Shown piece by piece: positions 28,894 through 38,781 of a DNA stretch of 64,000 nt. The notes under the pieces are model-generated. The model made no database searches, had not been told where the DNA came from, and saw only the letters and a list, made by a program, of their open reading frames with translations. The DNA comes from JAIRVZ01 sp031553755 (GTDB lineage: Bacteria; Bacteroidota; Bacteroidia; Bacteroidales; Azobacteroidaceae). The DNA is taken from the NCBI GenBank assembly GCA_031553755.1, contig JAVBKZ010000008.1, positions 59,907 through 123,906 on the forward strand. Reading direction: 5' to 3'. Within the stretch, counting starts at the first letter, position 1; every line of letters starts with the position of its first letter. A program made the translations under genes and the position numbers.

Positions 28894-31452
28894 TCATTTT
28901 ACCCACTTTACAAAAGCGAAGTCCATTCTGTGAGGAATATCTTTGTTGTATGGATAAATTCTGAATCCAAATTTAGTACTACCGGTTTCTGTAGCCGTAA
29001 CATCTAAACTGAAATATACTTTTGTACCTTCTTGCTTGATGAAGTTCATTGGTTTTACGCTTACGGTTTGTTTCGTAGAATTGGGATTGAGAGAAACAAT
29101 TTCTACTCCGACAAATCCTTGCATATTCTTTCTGTCTATCACTATTTCTACATGATGTACATCTCCAATTGTTAATCCTTTATTGATTACTCCTTCGTCA
29201 ATACTGGAGGATACGACTTCCAATTCGTCCCAATGAGAAGCGACTTCTTCTTTCCATCCTGCCAACTCTTTTGCTTTCGCGTATTGATTGGCGACAAGAG
29301 TTGTTGAACGAGATGCTAATTTGGAATAAAATCTATCGATATAATCGTCAAACATTCTCTTGGTTGTGTAATGAGGAGCAATTTGCGCGATAGAATTTTT
29401 GATATATTGCAACCATTCAGGAGAATATCCTTTGCTATTTTTAGCGTAATATAAAGGAATTACTTCATTTTCAAGCATTGAATAGATAGTCGCGGCATCC
29501 AATTGGTCTTGATATTCCTGATTATCGTAAGTCCTTTTGTCTGTCAAAGCCCAACCGGCTCCCTCGCGATAACCTTCATACCACCATCCGTCAAGTACGG
29601 AGAAGTTTAAGACACCGTTCATTTCGGCTTTTTCTCCCGATGTTCCTGAAGCTTCAAGCGGACGTGTTGGTGTATTTAACCATACATCCACGCCCGAAAT
29701 AAGGCGTTTTGCCAAACGCATATCATAATTTTCAAGGAAAATAATTTTTCCCAAAAATTCGGGACGACGGGATATTTCGGCGATTTTTTTAATCAAATCT
29801 TGCCCTCCTCCATCTGCAGGATGCGCTTTTCCTGTATAAATAAATTGAACAGGATAATTCGGATTGTTCACAAGTTTAGATAATCTGTCTAAGTCGGTAA
29901 ACAATAAGTGAGCGCGTTTGTATGTGGCAAAACGACGGCCAAAACCTATCAACAATGCATTGGGGTTAATTTTTTCCAAAATAGCCATCACTTTGGTAGG
30001 GTCTCCTTGGTTTTTCAACCAACTATCTTTGAATTGCTCGCGGATATAGCTGACCAAACGTTTTTTCAATGCCATGCGAACGTTCCAAATATCTTCATCC
30101 GGAACATTGTATATTCTTTCCCAGATATCCTGATTTGACTGGTCGTTGTAGAAGTTTTTATCGAAATGTTGTTCGTAGAATTTACGCCATTCCGAAGTTG
30201 CCCATGTTGGCATGTGAACTCCGTTTGTAACATAACCTACGTGTAATTCTTCAGGGAAGTAACCTTTCCATACCGGAGCAAACATTTTTTGAGAAACCAA
30301 TCCGTGCAATAAACTCACACCATTAGCTTCCTGACATGTATTCAACGCAAATACACTCATAGAGAATTTTTCGTGTGAACCCGGATTTTCACGTCCCATA
30401 TCCATTAATTCCTGCCAGCTGATACCTAATTTTTCAGGATATTTATTCATATATTTACTGAATAAACCTTCTTCAAAATAGTCGTGTCCCGCGGGAACAG
30501 GAGTATGGCAAGTATAAAGAGAAGAAGCTCTTACCACTTCCATCGCTTCATTGAACGTCAGTTTTTCATTTTGAATATAATCAGACAAACGTTGCGCGTT
30601 AATCAACGCGGCATGTCCTTCGTTACAATGATATACTTGTTTTTTGATTCCTAATTTATTCAATAACAAGATACCTCCAATACCTAATAAAAATTCTTGC
30701 TTGATACGGTTTTCCCAATCTCCACCATAAAGTTGATGAGTAATGGAACGGTCCCATTCGCTGTTCATTTCGAAATCCGTATCCATTAAATATAACTTAA
30801 TGCGGCCTACATTTACCTGCCATATATGAGAATATACTGTATGAGAAGCAAACGGAATTTCAAGAATCATTGGTTTTCCATCCTCTTCAAACAATTGCTC
30901 GACGGGTAGCGTATCAAAATTTTGAGATTCATAATTGGCTATCTGTTGGCCGTCCATCGCCAAAGATTGAGTGAAATATCCATACCTGTAAAGGAATCCT
31001 ACCGCGCATAAATCGACATTCATATCGCTCGCCTCTTTGATATAATCTCCGGCAAGTATTCCTAATCCACCTGAATAAATTTTCAATACATGGCTTAATC
31101 CGTATTCCATACTGAAATAAGCGACAGAGGGTTTAGCCGCGTCGGGTTTAACATCCATATATTGTCTGAATTTCGCGTAAACAGCATTAATTTGCGACAT
31201 TAATACCGCGTTTTTTGTTATTTCGTCAAATCTTTTAAAATGAAGACGTTGAAGAAACAATACGGGATTGGCTTCGGTTTTCGCCCAAAGTTCTTTATCA
31301 ATGGAAGAGAATAACTCTGTTGCTTCGTAGTTCCAAGCCCACCACATATTATGAGCTATTTCATCTAAAATTCTCAATTCCTGAGGTAACCTGGAATGTA
31401 CGTTAACATCTCTCCAAATAGGTTCGTTTGAATAATTAGCTTTAATTTTCAT
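28894..31452 (-). CDS. glgP: Alpha-glucan (glycogen) phosphorylase
   Basis: 852 residues of the GT35 alpha-glucan phosphorylase subgroup with an N-terminal DUF3417 domain (about 10-120, LPQELRILDEIAHNMWWAWN). Catalytic features include FSMEYGLSH, YHCNEGHAALI, FGRRFATYKRAHL and the pyridoxal-phosphate lysine in EASGTSGEKAEMNGV. It releases glucose-1-phosphate from glycogen. It follows the glycogen synthase gene on the same strand with a gap of 95 bases, forming a glycogen turnover pair. Confidence 0.95.
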   Translation of the reverse strand: MKIKANYSNEPIWRDVNVHSRLPQELRILDEIAHNMWWAWNYEATELFSSIDKELWAKTEANPVLFLQRLHFKRFDEITKNAVLMSQINAVYAKFRQYMDVKPDAAKPSVAYFSMEYGLSHVLKIYSGGLGILAGDYIKEASDMNVDLCAVGFLYRYGYFTQSLAMDGQQIANYESQNFDTLPVEQLFEEDGKPMILEIPFASHTVYSHIWQVNVGRIKLYLMDTDFEMNSEWDRSITHQLYGGDWENRIKQEFLLGIGGILLLNKLGIKKQVYHCNEGHAALINAQRLSDYIQNEKLTFNEAMEVVRASSLYTCHTPVPAGHDYFEEGLFSKYMNKYPEKLGISWQELMDMGRENPGSHEKFSMSVFALNTCQEANGVSLLHGLVSQKMFAPVWKGYFPEELHVGYVTNGVHMPTWATSEWRKFYEQHFDKNFYNDQSNQDIWERIYNVPDEDIWNVRMALKKRLVSYIREQFKDSWLKNQGDPTKVMAILEKINPNALLIGFGRRFATYKRAHLLFTDLDRLSKLVNNPNYPVQFIYTGKAHPADGGGQDLIKKIAEISRRPEFLGKIIFLENYDMRLAKRLISGVDVWLNTPTRPLEASGTSGEKAEMNGVLNFSVLDGWWYEGYREGAGWALTDKRTYDNQEYQDQLDAATIYSMLENEVIPLYYAKNSKGYSPEWLQYIKNSIAQIAPHYTTKRMFDDYIDRFYSKLASRSTTLVANQYAKAKELAGWKEEVASHWDELEVVSSSIDEGVINKGLTIGDVHHVEIVIDRKNMQGFVGVEIVSLNPNSTKQTVSVKPMNFIKQEGTKVYFSLDVTATETGSTKFGFRIYPYNKDIPHRMDFAFVKWVK

Positions 31453-31547
31453 ACAAAAGTAGTTTTTTTAGGGTTATAAGGGATAAAGAAGACTTCCGGA
31501 AACGTTTTATTATAAATCTTTCGTTCTTCCATTTCATTATAACTTCA

Positions 31548-33221
31548 TTATGTTTTTTTTGTTTTTATATTTTTAATTCTTTGTTTTGCATTTTTCAACG
31601 CTATATCATAAGCTTGGTAATAATATGATATAAAACGTGCCCATGAAGCTTTTTCAGCCAAAGTTGACGCAGATTTTCTTATTGAGGAAATTTCACTTTC
31701 TTTCAGGTTCAAGAAATTCAGAACAGTATTTTTGATATTTTCCGCTACTTCAAAATAATTTTCATCGTTTCTTGATAAAACTTCTACTCCATGTGACAGA
31801 TTTTTCTCCGCGCCTTCTTTTAAAGCCCAAAGTCCAAATCCCGCTAAATTAGTAGTGATAGTAGGCACTCCGAAAGCGATACTTTCCAAAGGAGTATATC
31901 CCCACGGTTCGTAATATGAGGGAAATACAGTCAAATCCAATCCGGGTAAAAGGTCGTAATACGAAAGATTGAATATTCCATCGTTACCTGTCAGATAAGA
32001 CGGAACAAAAATAATTTTCACATCATCTTGTTTGTGATTCAAGAAATCGAGGTGTCGTAAATAACCACAAACTTTATCCGATGATGGTTCATACAATTCG
32101 TGGGATAAAAAAGAGTCGATAAGTGGAGTTTCAAAAGAATCAGAACTCTCCAAACGTTCTTGTAAGTCTGTGCGGAATCCTTTTATCCAACCAGGTACTA
32201 AAATAAAGGCGATTACAGGCTTGTTTATTTTACCTGATAAACGGATCCGGTTCATCGCTTCTATAAAAATATCAATACCTTTGTTTTTATATTCATACCG
32301 TCCGCTGGTAGCAATCAATACCGCGTCTTTTTTGATCTTTTCTCCGGTTAATTTAGAAACGACTTCCAACATCCTTTTGCGGGCCGTGTTCCTTTTTGCC
32401 GTATAAGTTCTTCCTTGGGGAACAAAATTATTTTCAAACCCGTTGGGAGTAACCAAATCCGGAATTCTTTCTAATAATTGCGAACATTCGCAAGCCGTTA
32501 TATCACTTACTGTTGTAAATACGTCAACATGATGAGCTGTTTGTTTTTCTATCGAATGTTTGGCCTCCATACATAATTCTTCGGCCATTTGGTCGCCATT
32601 ATATGAAGTGAAATAGGCATAAAGAGGTTTGTTATTTCCGGCAATCGACCTTCCGATAGATGTCGCGTGAGTGGTAAACGCGGTGGCTACAGACGGGCAA
32701 TTTTCCTGAAGATATAAAGCTCCCATCCCAACTGTCCATTCATTAAAATGAGCAATCACTTTCGATTTTTCTAATTGGTTGAATTTTACAAAACTTTCAA
32801 CAACAACGCCTGATGCATAAGCAAACATGCATGATTCGTCATAATCGCCGTAAGCATTCATAGATTTTACTCCAAACTCTTCCCACATTTTGTAATAAAT
32901 TTCATCTTTGAATGAAAAATAAGAAGAAAAGTCGACCAAGATAGCCAATGGTTTTCCCGGCACATTCCAACGTCCAACACGTATCCGAAGGCCTTCTGAT
33001 TCACAGGCTTGTTTCTTCCAGTCCTTTAACAAACGGACATCTTCAATAAAGTCAGAATTATTAGTAAATTCAGGCCCGATAAATATTATCCTGTCAGGAA
33101 ATTCATCCTGAAGCGTTTTAGCTCTTGTTGATAATACGGTGTAAATTCCACCTATCTTATTACAAACTTCCCAGCTTGTTTCAAAAATATAATCGGGATT
33201 GTGTGCTATTTTATTCACCAT
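31548..33221 (-). CDS. Glycogen synthase, GT3-type
   Basis: 557 residues. It starts DYIFETSWEVCNKIGGIYTV, the N-terminal signature of eukaryote-like GT3 glycogen synthases found in Bacteroidota. The acceptor and donor sites are visible as IAHFNEWTVGMGAL, TTHATSIGRSIAG and FPSYYEPWGYTPLESIAFG near the C-terminus. It elongates alpha-1,4-glucan from a nucleotide-glucose. Upstream partner of the phosphorylase on the minus strand. Confidence 0.92.
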   Translation of the reverse strand: MVNKIAHNPDYIFETSWEVCNKIGGIYTVLSTRAKTLQDEFPDRIIFIGPEFTNNSDFIEDVRLLKDWKKQACESEGLRIRVGRWNVPGKPLAILVDFSSYFSFKDEIYYKMWEEFGVKSMNAYGDYDESCMFAYASGVVVESFVKFNQLEKSKVIAHFNEWTVGMGALYLQENCPSVATAFTTHATSIGRSIAGNNKPLYAYFTSYNGDQMAEELCMEAKHSIEKQTAHHVDVFTTVSDITACECSQLLERIPDLVTPNGFENNFVPQGRTYTAKRNTARKRMLEVVSKLTGEKIKKDAVLIATSGRYEYKNKGIDIFIEAMNRIRLSGKINKPVIAFILVPGWIKGFRTDLQERLESSDSFETPLIDSFLSHELYEPSSDKVCGYLRHLDFLNHKQDDVKIIFVPSYLTGNDGIFNLSYYDLLPGLDLTVFPSYYEPWGYTPLESIAFGVPTITTNLAGFGLWALKEGAEKNLSHGVEVLSRNDENYFEVAENIKNTVLNFLNLKESEISSIRKSASTLAEKASWARFISYYYQAYDIALKNAKQRIKNIKTKKT

Positions 33222-33249
33222 AAAAATTGTTCTTTTTACAAACGAGCCG

Positions 33250-33257
33250 CAAAGGTA
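33250..33257 (-). promoter_or_regulatory. -7 box of the glycogen operon
   Basis: Reads TACCTTTG on the minus strand, 28 bases upstream of the glycogen synthase start; exact TAnnTTTG. Confidence 0.5.
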
Positions 33258-33347
33258 CGAAAATTAAGCTAAATTTAAAAACTTAAAAAACAGACTTTAT
33301 TGAATTTGTTTCATAACTTTGTATAAATTTTAAATAAAATACTTCAC

Positions 33348-33641
33348 ATGGCATCAATAAAACGGTTAAAAAAAGGGATTAATAATATTTGTAGTGAATT
33401 ATTTTCGGAATGTTTATTTTGCAGATTTTATATTCCGGGAGTAAAACCGGGAAAAGCCGATGAAATTATTGTTGAATTATTAAAGATGCAGACCGATTTT
33501 ATAAAAAGAGCAAATTGTCCGGACGGAAAACACAACAAAAAGTTAGTAAAATCTCACTACAGCAAATTGAGAAGCGATTTTCTACAAAAAACAGAACAAA
33601 TCATAAAAGAACTAGAATCAATAAGTAAAGAGAATGTCTAA
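33348..33641 (+). CDS. Small conserved hypothetical protein
   Basis: 97 residues, basic, with three cysteines in the first third (CSELFSECLFCRFY) and a helical C-terminus. No domain is recognised; similar short proteins occur in Bacteroidales. A TAACTTTG -7 box lies at 33314-33321, just upstream. It leads a + strand run with the acyltransferase, nitrilase and MFS genes. Confidence 0.7.
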   Translation: MASIKRLKKGINNICSELFSECLFCRFYIPGVKPGKADEIIVELLKMQTDFIKRANCPDGKHNKKLVKSHYSKLRSDFLQKTEQIIKELESISKENV

Positions 33642-33697
33642 AACGTTATTTAAAAAATATTTCTAATTTTTCAGATATATGTTATTCTCTTTGATTT

Positions 33698-34237
33698 ATG
33701 GCTTTTTTTTATAAATTATTGCTCAAATTTTTAGGTTGGAAGCCTTTATTAACGGTTGATTTACCTAAAAAATGTGTTATTTGTGTTGCTCCGCATACAA
33801 GTAACATGGATTTTTTTATCGGAAAGATTTATTATTCTTCCATTGGTGGAAAACCTCATTTTTTAATGAAAAAAGAATGGTTTTTTTTTCCATTCGGAAT
33901 TGTTCTGAAAGCAATAGGAGGTATTCCTGTAAATCGTTCAAAGCATGGATCTTTAACAGAACAAATGACAACTTTATTTAATCAAACAGATAAATTTCAG
34001 TTGGCGATTTCTCCGGAAGGAACCCGGCAGAAAAATACAAACTGGAAAACCGGTTTTTATTATATCGCTTTAAAAACAGGCGTTCCAATAGCGCTTGCCC
34101 ATATCGACTATCGGGTTAAGGAAGTTGGAATTACACGAATCTTCTACCCTACAGGCAATGAACAGGAAGATATATCCGAAATCAAAGAATTTTATAAAAA
34201 CTTCAAAGGGAAATTTCCTGAAAATTTCGGTATTTAA
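33698..34237 (+). CDS. 1-acyl-glycerol-3-phosphate acyltransferase-like protein (PlsC family)
   Basis: 179 residues. The acyltransferase motif HTSNMDFF (HX4D) is near residue 32, and the glycerophosphate-binding ISPEGTRQK near 107, with GGIPVNRSKHG between. The size suits the short PlsC-like proteins. It probably acylates a lysophospholipid or related lipid. It ends 3 bases before the nitrilase-family gene. Confidence 0.9.
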   Translation: MAFFYKLLLKFLGWKPLLTVDLPKKCVICVAPHTSNMDFFIGKIYYSSIGGKPHFLMKKEWFFFPFGIVLKAIGGIPVNRSKHGSLTEQMTTLFNQTDKFQLAISPEGTRQKNTNWKTGFYYIALKTGVPIALAHIDYRVKEVGITRIFYPTGNEQEDISEIKEFYKNFKGKFPENFGI

Positions 34238-34240
34238 TAC

Positions 34241-35026
34241 ATGGATAATCTACGCCTGACATTAGTACAATCAGATATTATTTGGAAAAATAAATCCAAT
34301 AATTTGAGAAATTTTCAACAATTATTAGAAACAGTAAAAGGTTTCACTGATATTGTTGTTTTACCTGAAATGTTTTCAACCGGATTTTCGATGGATAGTT
34401 TCGATTTAGCCGAAACAAATGAAGAAGAAACTGTCAACACACTCAAACGGTGGTCTGTTGATTACGAATTTGCCATTGCCGGAAGTTTTTTAGCTAAAGA
34501 CGAACAACATAATTTATACAATCGCGGCTTTTTCATTACTCCCGAAGGAGAATCTTTTTTTTATGACAAACGGCATTTATTTCGTCCGGGAAATGAAAAA
34601 AAACCTTTTAAAAATGGAGAGAAACAATTAATCGTTTCGTATAAAGGTTGGAATATCAATTTAATTATATGTTATGATTTAAGATTTCCGGTTTGGAGCA
34701 GAAATGTAAACAACAGTTACGACCTGATGATTTGTCCGGCTAACTGGCCGGAATCAAGAAATTCGGTGTGGGAAATTTTGCTTAAAGCCAGAGCCATCGA
34801 AAACATGTCGTATGTATGCGGTGTAAACCGGGTGGGAAAAGACGGAAACGGATTATCACACAAAGGAAGTTCCCTGCTACTCTGTCCTAAAGGAGAAATA
34901 CTTTTGGAATGTCCGGCAAATGAAACCATCTTGAAGACTTATACGATCAATAAAAATTCATTGGAAGAATTAAGAAAAAAATTTCCGGTTTGGAAAGATG
35001 CCGACAAGTTTATAATCTGTGATTAA
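34241..35026 (+). CDS. Carbon-nitrogen hydrolase (omega-amidase/nitrilase family)
   Basis: 261 residues with the nitrilase triad: Glu in VVLPEMFSTGF (near 46), Lys in YDKRHLFRPG (near 110) and Cys in LIICYDLRFPVW (near 144). It resembles YafV-type omega-amidases that hydrolyse alpha-ketoglutaramate and similar amides. It is in a tight run (gaps of 3 and 4 bases) with the acyltransferase and MFS genes. Confidence 0.92.
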   Translation: MDNLRLTLVQSDIIWKNKSNNLRNFQQLLETVKGFTDIVVLPEMFSTGFSMDSFDLAETNEEETVNTLKRWSVDYEFAIAGSFLAKDEQHNLYNRGFFITPEGESFFYDKRHLFRPGNEKKPFKNGEKQLIVSYKGWNINLIICYDLRFPVWSRNVNNSYDLMICPANWPESRNSVWEILLKARAIENMSYVCGVNRVGKDGNGLSHKGSSLLLCPKGEILLECPANETILKTYTINKNSLEELRKKFPVWKDADKFIICD

Positions 35027-35030
35027 TTGA

Positions 35031-36296
35031 ATGAAAAGAAACGCGTGGTCATGGGTTCCCAGCCTTTATTTTATTGAAGGATTACCTTATACTTTAGTCA
35101 TAAGTATTTCGGTTATTTTGTATAAAAAACTCGGCATTTCAAATACAGATATTGCTTTATACACAAGTTGGCTGTATTTACCATGGGTTATCAAACCTTT
35201 TTGGAGTCCGTTTATCGACATCATAAAAAGTAAAAGATGGTGGATTGTACTTACGCAACTCTTGATGGGAGTATGTATGGCCGGAGTCGCGTTTACAATT
35301 CCTACTTCATTTTTTTTTCAGTCAACTCTCGCGTTCTTTTGGCTATTGGCTTTCAGTTCCGCTACACACGATATTGCCGCCGATGGATTTTACATGCTCG
35401 GATTAAACAAAGAACAACAAGCGTTTTATATAGGTATCAGGAATACGGCTTACCGGTTATCCATGATATTCGGACAGGGCGCCTTGGTAATTTTAGCCGG
35501 ATATATCGAAAAACGAACTCAAAATATTCCATTCGCGTGGTCTATCGCGTTTTTTATATCCGCTTTTATTTTGATTTTAGGAGGAATATATCATAAATGT
35601 ATATTACCAAAACCTCAAAACGATATCATGCAAACGAAACAATCATTCAGGCAAATCGTGAATGGATTTTTTGAAACTATTGTTTCTTTTTGTTCAAAAA
35701 AAGGAATTGGAGTTACTGTTTTTTTCGTTTTAAGTTACAGGTTAGCCGAATCTCAATTAATCAAATTGGCGTCTCCTTTTTTATTGGATAAAAGATCCGT
35801 TGGAGGATTAGGATTAGATACCGAAACCGTTGGCCTGATATATGGAGGAATCGGGCTTGGCGCGTTATTACTCGGAGGCATTTTAGGAGGAATCGCGATT
35901 TCCAAAGGAGGATTGAAAAAATGGTTATGGCCTATGGCATTAGCATTGTCGTTACCCAATTTAGCCTATTTGTATTTAGCCTATTTTTTGCCTGAAAACA
36001 TTTACATTACAAGTGTTTGTGTTTCATTGGAACAATTCGGATATGGATTCGGATTCACCGCTTTTACAATGTATTTGATGTTATTTTCGGAAGGAAAATA
36101 TAAAACATCTCATTTTGCTTTTTGTACCGGTTTAATGGCTGCTGGAATGATGTTCCCCGGAATGATTTCCGGTTACATCCAAGAACATATAGGTTATCAA
36201 CATTTTTTTCTTTGGGTGATGATTTGTGTTATTCCGGGCCTGATTGCCACAGGGCTAATTAAAGAAAGATTAAAACCAATAGAGAAAACACAATAG
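35031..36296 (+). CDS. MFS transporter (AmpG-like)
   Basis: 421 residues with 12 membrane helices. The opening WVPSLYFIEGLPYTLVISIS and LGISNTDIALYTSWLYLPWVIKPFWSP match the AmpG-type permease subgroup, which moves muropeptides in Proteobacteria; Bacteroidota members may import other substrates. It closes the + strand run begun at 33348. Confidence 0.88.
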   Translation: MKRNAWSWVPSLYFIEGLPYTLVISISVILYKKLGISNTDIALYTSWLYLPWVIKPFWSPFIDIIKSKRWWIVLTQLLMGVCMAGVAFTIPTSFFFQSTLAFFWLLAFSSATHDIAADGFYMLGLNKEQQAFYIGIRNTAYRLSMIFGQGALVILAGYIEKRTQNIPFAWSIAFFISAFILILGGIYHKCILPKPQNDIMQTKQSFRQIVNGFFETIVSFCSKKGIGVTVFFVLSYRLAESQLIKLASPFLLDKRSVGGLGLDTETVGLIYGGIGLGALLLGGILGGIAISKGGLKKWLWPMALALSLPNLAYLYLAYFLPENIYITSVCVSLEQFGYGFGFTAFTMYLMLFSEGKYKTSHFAFCTGLMAAGMMFPGMISGYIQEHIGYQHFFLWVMICVIPGLIATGLIKERLKPIEKTQ

Positions 36297-36490
36297 CGAT
36301 TTTTCATAAGGCATTGATTAATCAAAATGTGATTATGTATTAAAAAATTCTCCATTTTGGTTGTTAAATTAGATATTTTCCACCCGTTAAGAAATTATTT
36401 TTTTAAAACCTTAAAAATCAACACTTTTTCAGAATTCAATACCTTGAAAGAATGTTTTTAGGCTGCGTATACATAACATCAGTAATAAAA
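36297..36490. other. Intergenic stretch without a recognised gene
   Basis: AT-rich spacer between the MFS gene and the terminator. Nothing supportable beyond the hairpin that follows it. Confidence 0.5.
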
Positions 36491-36516
36491 AAGGGTGCCT
36501 TTCGGACACCCTTTTT
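36491..36516 (+). terminator. Intrinsic terminator between the MFS gene and the sigma factor
   Basis: AAGGGTG-CC TTTC GG-A-CACCCTT hairpin with A run before and T run after; suited to end transcription from both sides of this convergent junction. Confidence 0.8.
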
Positions 36517-36552
36517 CTTATTATTACTACTTGCGTTGCATTTGTATAAAAC

Positions 36553-37056
36553 TCACCTCATATCTTTCAACGCGGCCTGTAATTCCTGACGCGCGAAAAA
36601 TATCCGGCTCTTTACCGTACCTAAAGGCAGTTCAAGATTTTCTGCTATTTCGTTATATTTATATCCTGCTAAAAACATAGAGAAAGGCATTTTCAAATCA
36701 TTATTCAAGTTGTTTATAACTTGATTAATTTCTTTAATTGAAAAGGCTCCCTCCGGAGTATCAAATCCTGAATCCTGAGATAAATTCAAGTGATATAAAT
36801 CTTCTGTTTGGTCTATAATTGTTTGACTACGCACAATTTTTCTATAATTATTAATAAAAATATTTCGCATAATTGTCAATACCCAACCTTTGAAATTGAC
36901 ATTGTCTACGTATTTATCCTGATTGTCTAACGCTTTAAGCGTGGTGTCCTGCAATAAATCTTGCGCATCATCTTTATTGGCTGTCAACATCATGGCAAAG
37001 TTAAACATGTTACCTTGTATGCCCAATATTTTCTTTTGGAATTGCGAAGCATTCAT
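36553..37056 (-). CDS. ECF-type RNA polymerase sigma factor
   Basis: 167 residues. Region 2 is FNFAMMLTANKDDAQDLLQDTTLKAL and region 4 is YNEIAENLELPLGTVKSRIFFARQEL. No anti-sigma gene is adjacent. Extracytoplasmic-function factors turn on stress or envelope regulons. It has its own promoter at 37125-37153. Confidence 0.93.
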   Translation of the reverse strand: MNASQFQKKILGIQGNMFNFAMMLTANKDDAQDLLQDTTLKALDNQDKYVDNVNFKGWVLTIMRNIFINNYRKIVRSQTIIDQTEDLYHLNLSQDSGFDTPEGAFSIKEINQVINNLNNDLKMPFSMFLAGYKYNEIAENLELPLGTVKSRIFFARQELQAALKDMR

Positions 37057-37124
37057 GACTAAAAAATTTTAAATTATCTTACGTTAAGTTGCATGTTTGA
37101 ATTCTTATTTTTAGAATTACATGA

Positions 37125-37153
37125 CAAAGTTAAGTAAACTTATGAGCGGACAA
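37125..37153 (-). promoter_or_regulatory. Promoter of the ECF sigma factor gene
   Basis: On the minus strand: TTG (37151-37153), 18-base spacer, TAACTTTG (37125-37132). Both Bacteroidota housekeeping elements are present, 68 bases upstream of the start. Confidence 0.6.
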
Positions 37154-37215
37154 GTTAATATAGCCTTTAATATAGTTAATAAAAACTAAAATGCTCATTT
37201 TTAATTCTAATTTAA

Positions 37216-37223
37216 TATATTTG
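37216..37223 (+). promoter_or_regulatory. -7 box of the NfeD gene
   Basis: TATATTTG, exact TAnnTTTG, 74 bases upstream of the start codon; no clear -33 element. Confidence 0.45.
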
Positions 37224-37297
37224 TCTTAATTTTAACAATTTAAGAGTGAAAATATATTAAAAATGGCTTCAAACATCAATACTAAATCTAACTTTTT

Positions 37298-38686
37298 ATG
37301 AGAACTTATTTGATATATAACGTAATTGCTTTCATTTTTGTTTTTGTTTTTACAGAAAAAATTCAGGCAAAAAATAAAAAACCTCTCGTCTATAAAATAG
37401 AAATTAACCGGGAAATCGGAAGTACGAGCCGAATTTATCTCTCAAATGGGATGAAAGAAGCCAAAAAGTTAAACTCTGATGAGATTTTATTACATCTGAA
37501 TACATACGGAGGAACAGTCGTAGACGCGGATTCTATGAGATCGGCCATTTTATACAGTCAAATTCCGGTTTCTGTTTTTGTAGATAACAACGCGGCTTCG
37601 GCAGGAGCTTTAATTGCCATAGCCTGTAAAAAAATATACATGAGAAAAGGAGCGAATATCGGAGCTGCTACTGTTGTTAATGAAACCGGCGAACAAATGC
37701 CTGACAAATATCAGTCATACATGAGGTCTATTATTCGCGCGACTGCCGAATCACATGGAAAAGATACGATTATTACAGATAAAGATACTATATACAAGTG
37801 GAAACGCGACCCTCATGTCGCCGAAGCGATGGTCGATGGTTCCATTTACATCCCTAATGTAATAGATAGTGGAAAAGTATTGACATTTACGGCTACAGAA
37901 GCAATGAAAAACGGTTTTTGTGATGGAATAGCCGAATCTGTAGATGAAGTTATCACAAAACACATGGGATATAACCAATATGAACTCAAAGAATACAAAC
38001 CGACAACATACGATAATCTCAAAGGATTTTTAATGAATCCCGCTTTTCAGGCAATATTAATTATGATTATCATTGCCGGAATATATTTCGAATTACAAAC
38101 GCCGGGATTTGGATTTCCAAGCATTGCTGCCATCACCGCCGCCATTTTATATTTTGCACCTCTTTATATAGACGGCATGGCCGAAAATTGGGAAATTATT
38201 ATTTTTATAATCGGAATCATATTGATCGGAATTGAAATTTTTGTCATACCTGGTTTTGGAATGGCCGGAATTTCAGGAATCGCGTTAATCGTATTGGGAT
38301 TATCTCTCGCATTATTGAATAACGACAATTTTACTTTTAAAAATGTTGAAATGCCTGATGCTTCCCGCTCTGTATTAACCGTGTTATCCGGAGTTATTTT
38401 AGGATTCGCGGCTATGCTTTATTTATCATCCAAAATAGGAGAAAAAGGTGTATTGCGAAAAATCGCGCTTACCGCCGATTTAGAGGATTCTGTATCGACA
38501 GAAATAAAAAATAAATCTTTAACCGGTTTAGAAGGAGAAACGGTAACTATATTGCGCCCCTCAGGAAAAATTTCTATTAACGGAGAAATTTATGACGCGA
38601 TTTCTGAAACCGGATTCATCGAAAAAGGAACGAAAATACGTGTTTCGAAAGTCGAAAACGCGCAACTATACGTAGAATCTATTTAA
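37298..38686 (+). CDS. NfeD-family membrane serine protease (ClpP class)
   Basis: 462 residues. A signal peptide (about 1-24) leads to a ClpP-like serine protease domain with LHLNTYGGTVVDADSM and NNAASAGALIAIACKKIYM holding the nucleophilic serine. Several membrane helices (about 250-370) follow, then a C-terminal NfeD OB-like domain (about 395-462, GLEGETVTILRPSGKI). Family members act with stomatin-like proteins in membrane quality control; no stomatin gene is in this window. Confidence 0.9.
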   Translation: MRTYLIYNVIAFIFVFVFTEKIQAKNKKPLVYKIEINREIGSTSRIYLSNGMKEAKKLNSDEILLHLNTYGGTVVDADSMRSAILYSQIPVSVFVDNNAASAGALIAIACKKIYMRKGANIGAATVVNETGEQMPDKYQSYMRSIIRATAESHGKDTIITDKDTIYKWKRDPHVAEAMVDGSIYIPNVIDSGKVLTFTATEAMKNGFCDGIAESVDEVITKHMGYNQYELKEYKPTTYDNLKGFLMNPAFQAILIMIIIAGIYFELQTPGFGFPSIAAITAAILYFAPLYIDGMAENWEIIIFIIGIILIGIEIFVIPGFGMAGISGIALIVLGLSLALLNNDNFTFKNVEMPDASRSVLTVLSGVILGFAAMLYLSSKIGEKGVLRKIALTADLEDSVSTEIKNKSLTGLEGETVTILRPSGKISINGEIYDAISETGFIEKGTKIRVSKVENAQLYVESI

Positions 38687-38692
38687 AAGAAT

Positions 38693-38700
38693 TATCTTTG
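38693..38700 (+). promoter_or_regulatory. -7 box of the apgM gene
   Basis: TATCTTTG, exact TAnnTTTG, 81 bases upstream of the start codon. Confidence 0.5.
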
Positions 38701-38781
38701 TAATCAGTTGGTTTATTTGCAAATTAGTAGGTTCGTTAATGTGCTAATATGCCAATTAACTAATTTACAAGTTATTTACTT

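Noticed and set aside
36297..37297. tRNA or other stable RNA gene near the sigma factor
   Set aside because: No cloverleaf or TTCGA-type T-loop was seen; the only structure is the terminator hairpin at 36491-36516.
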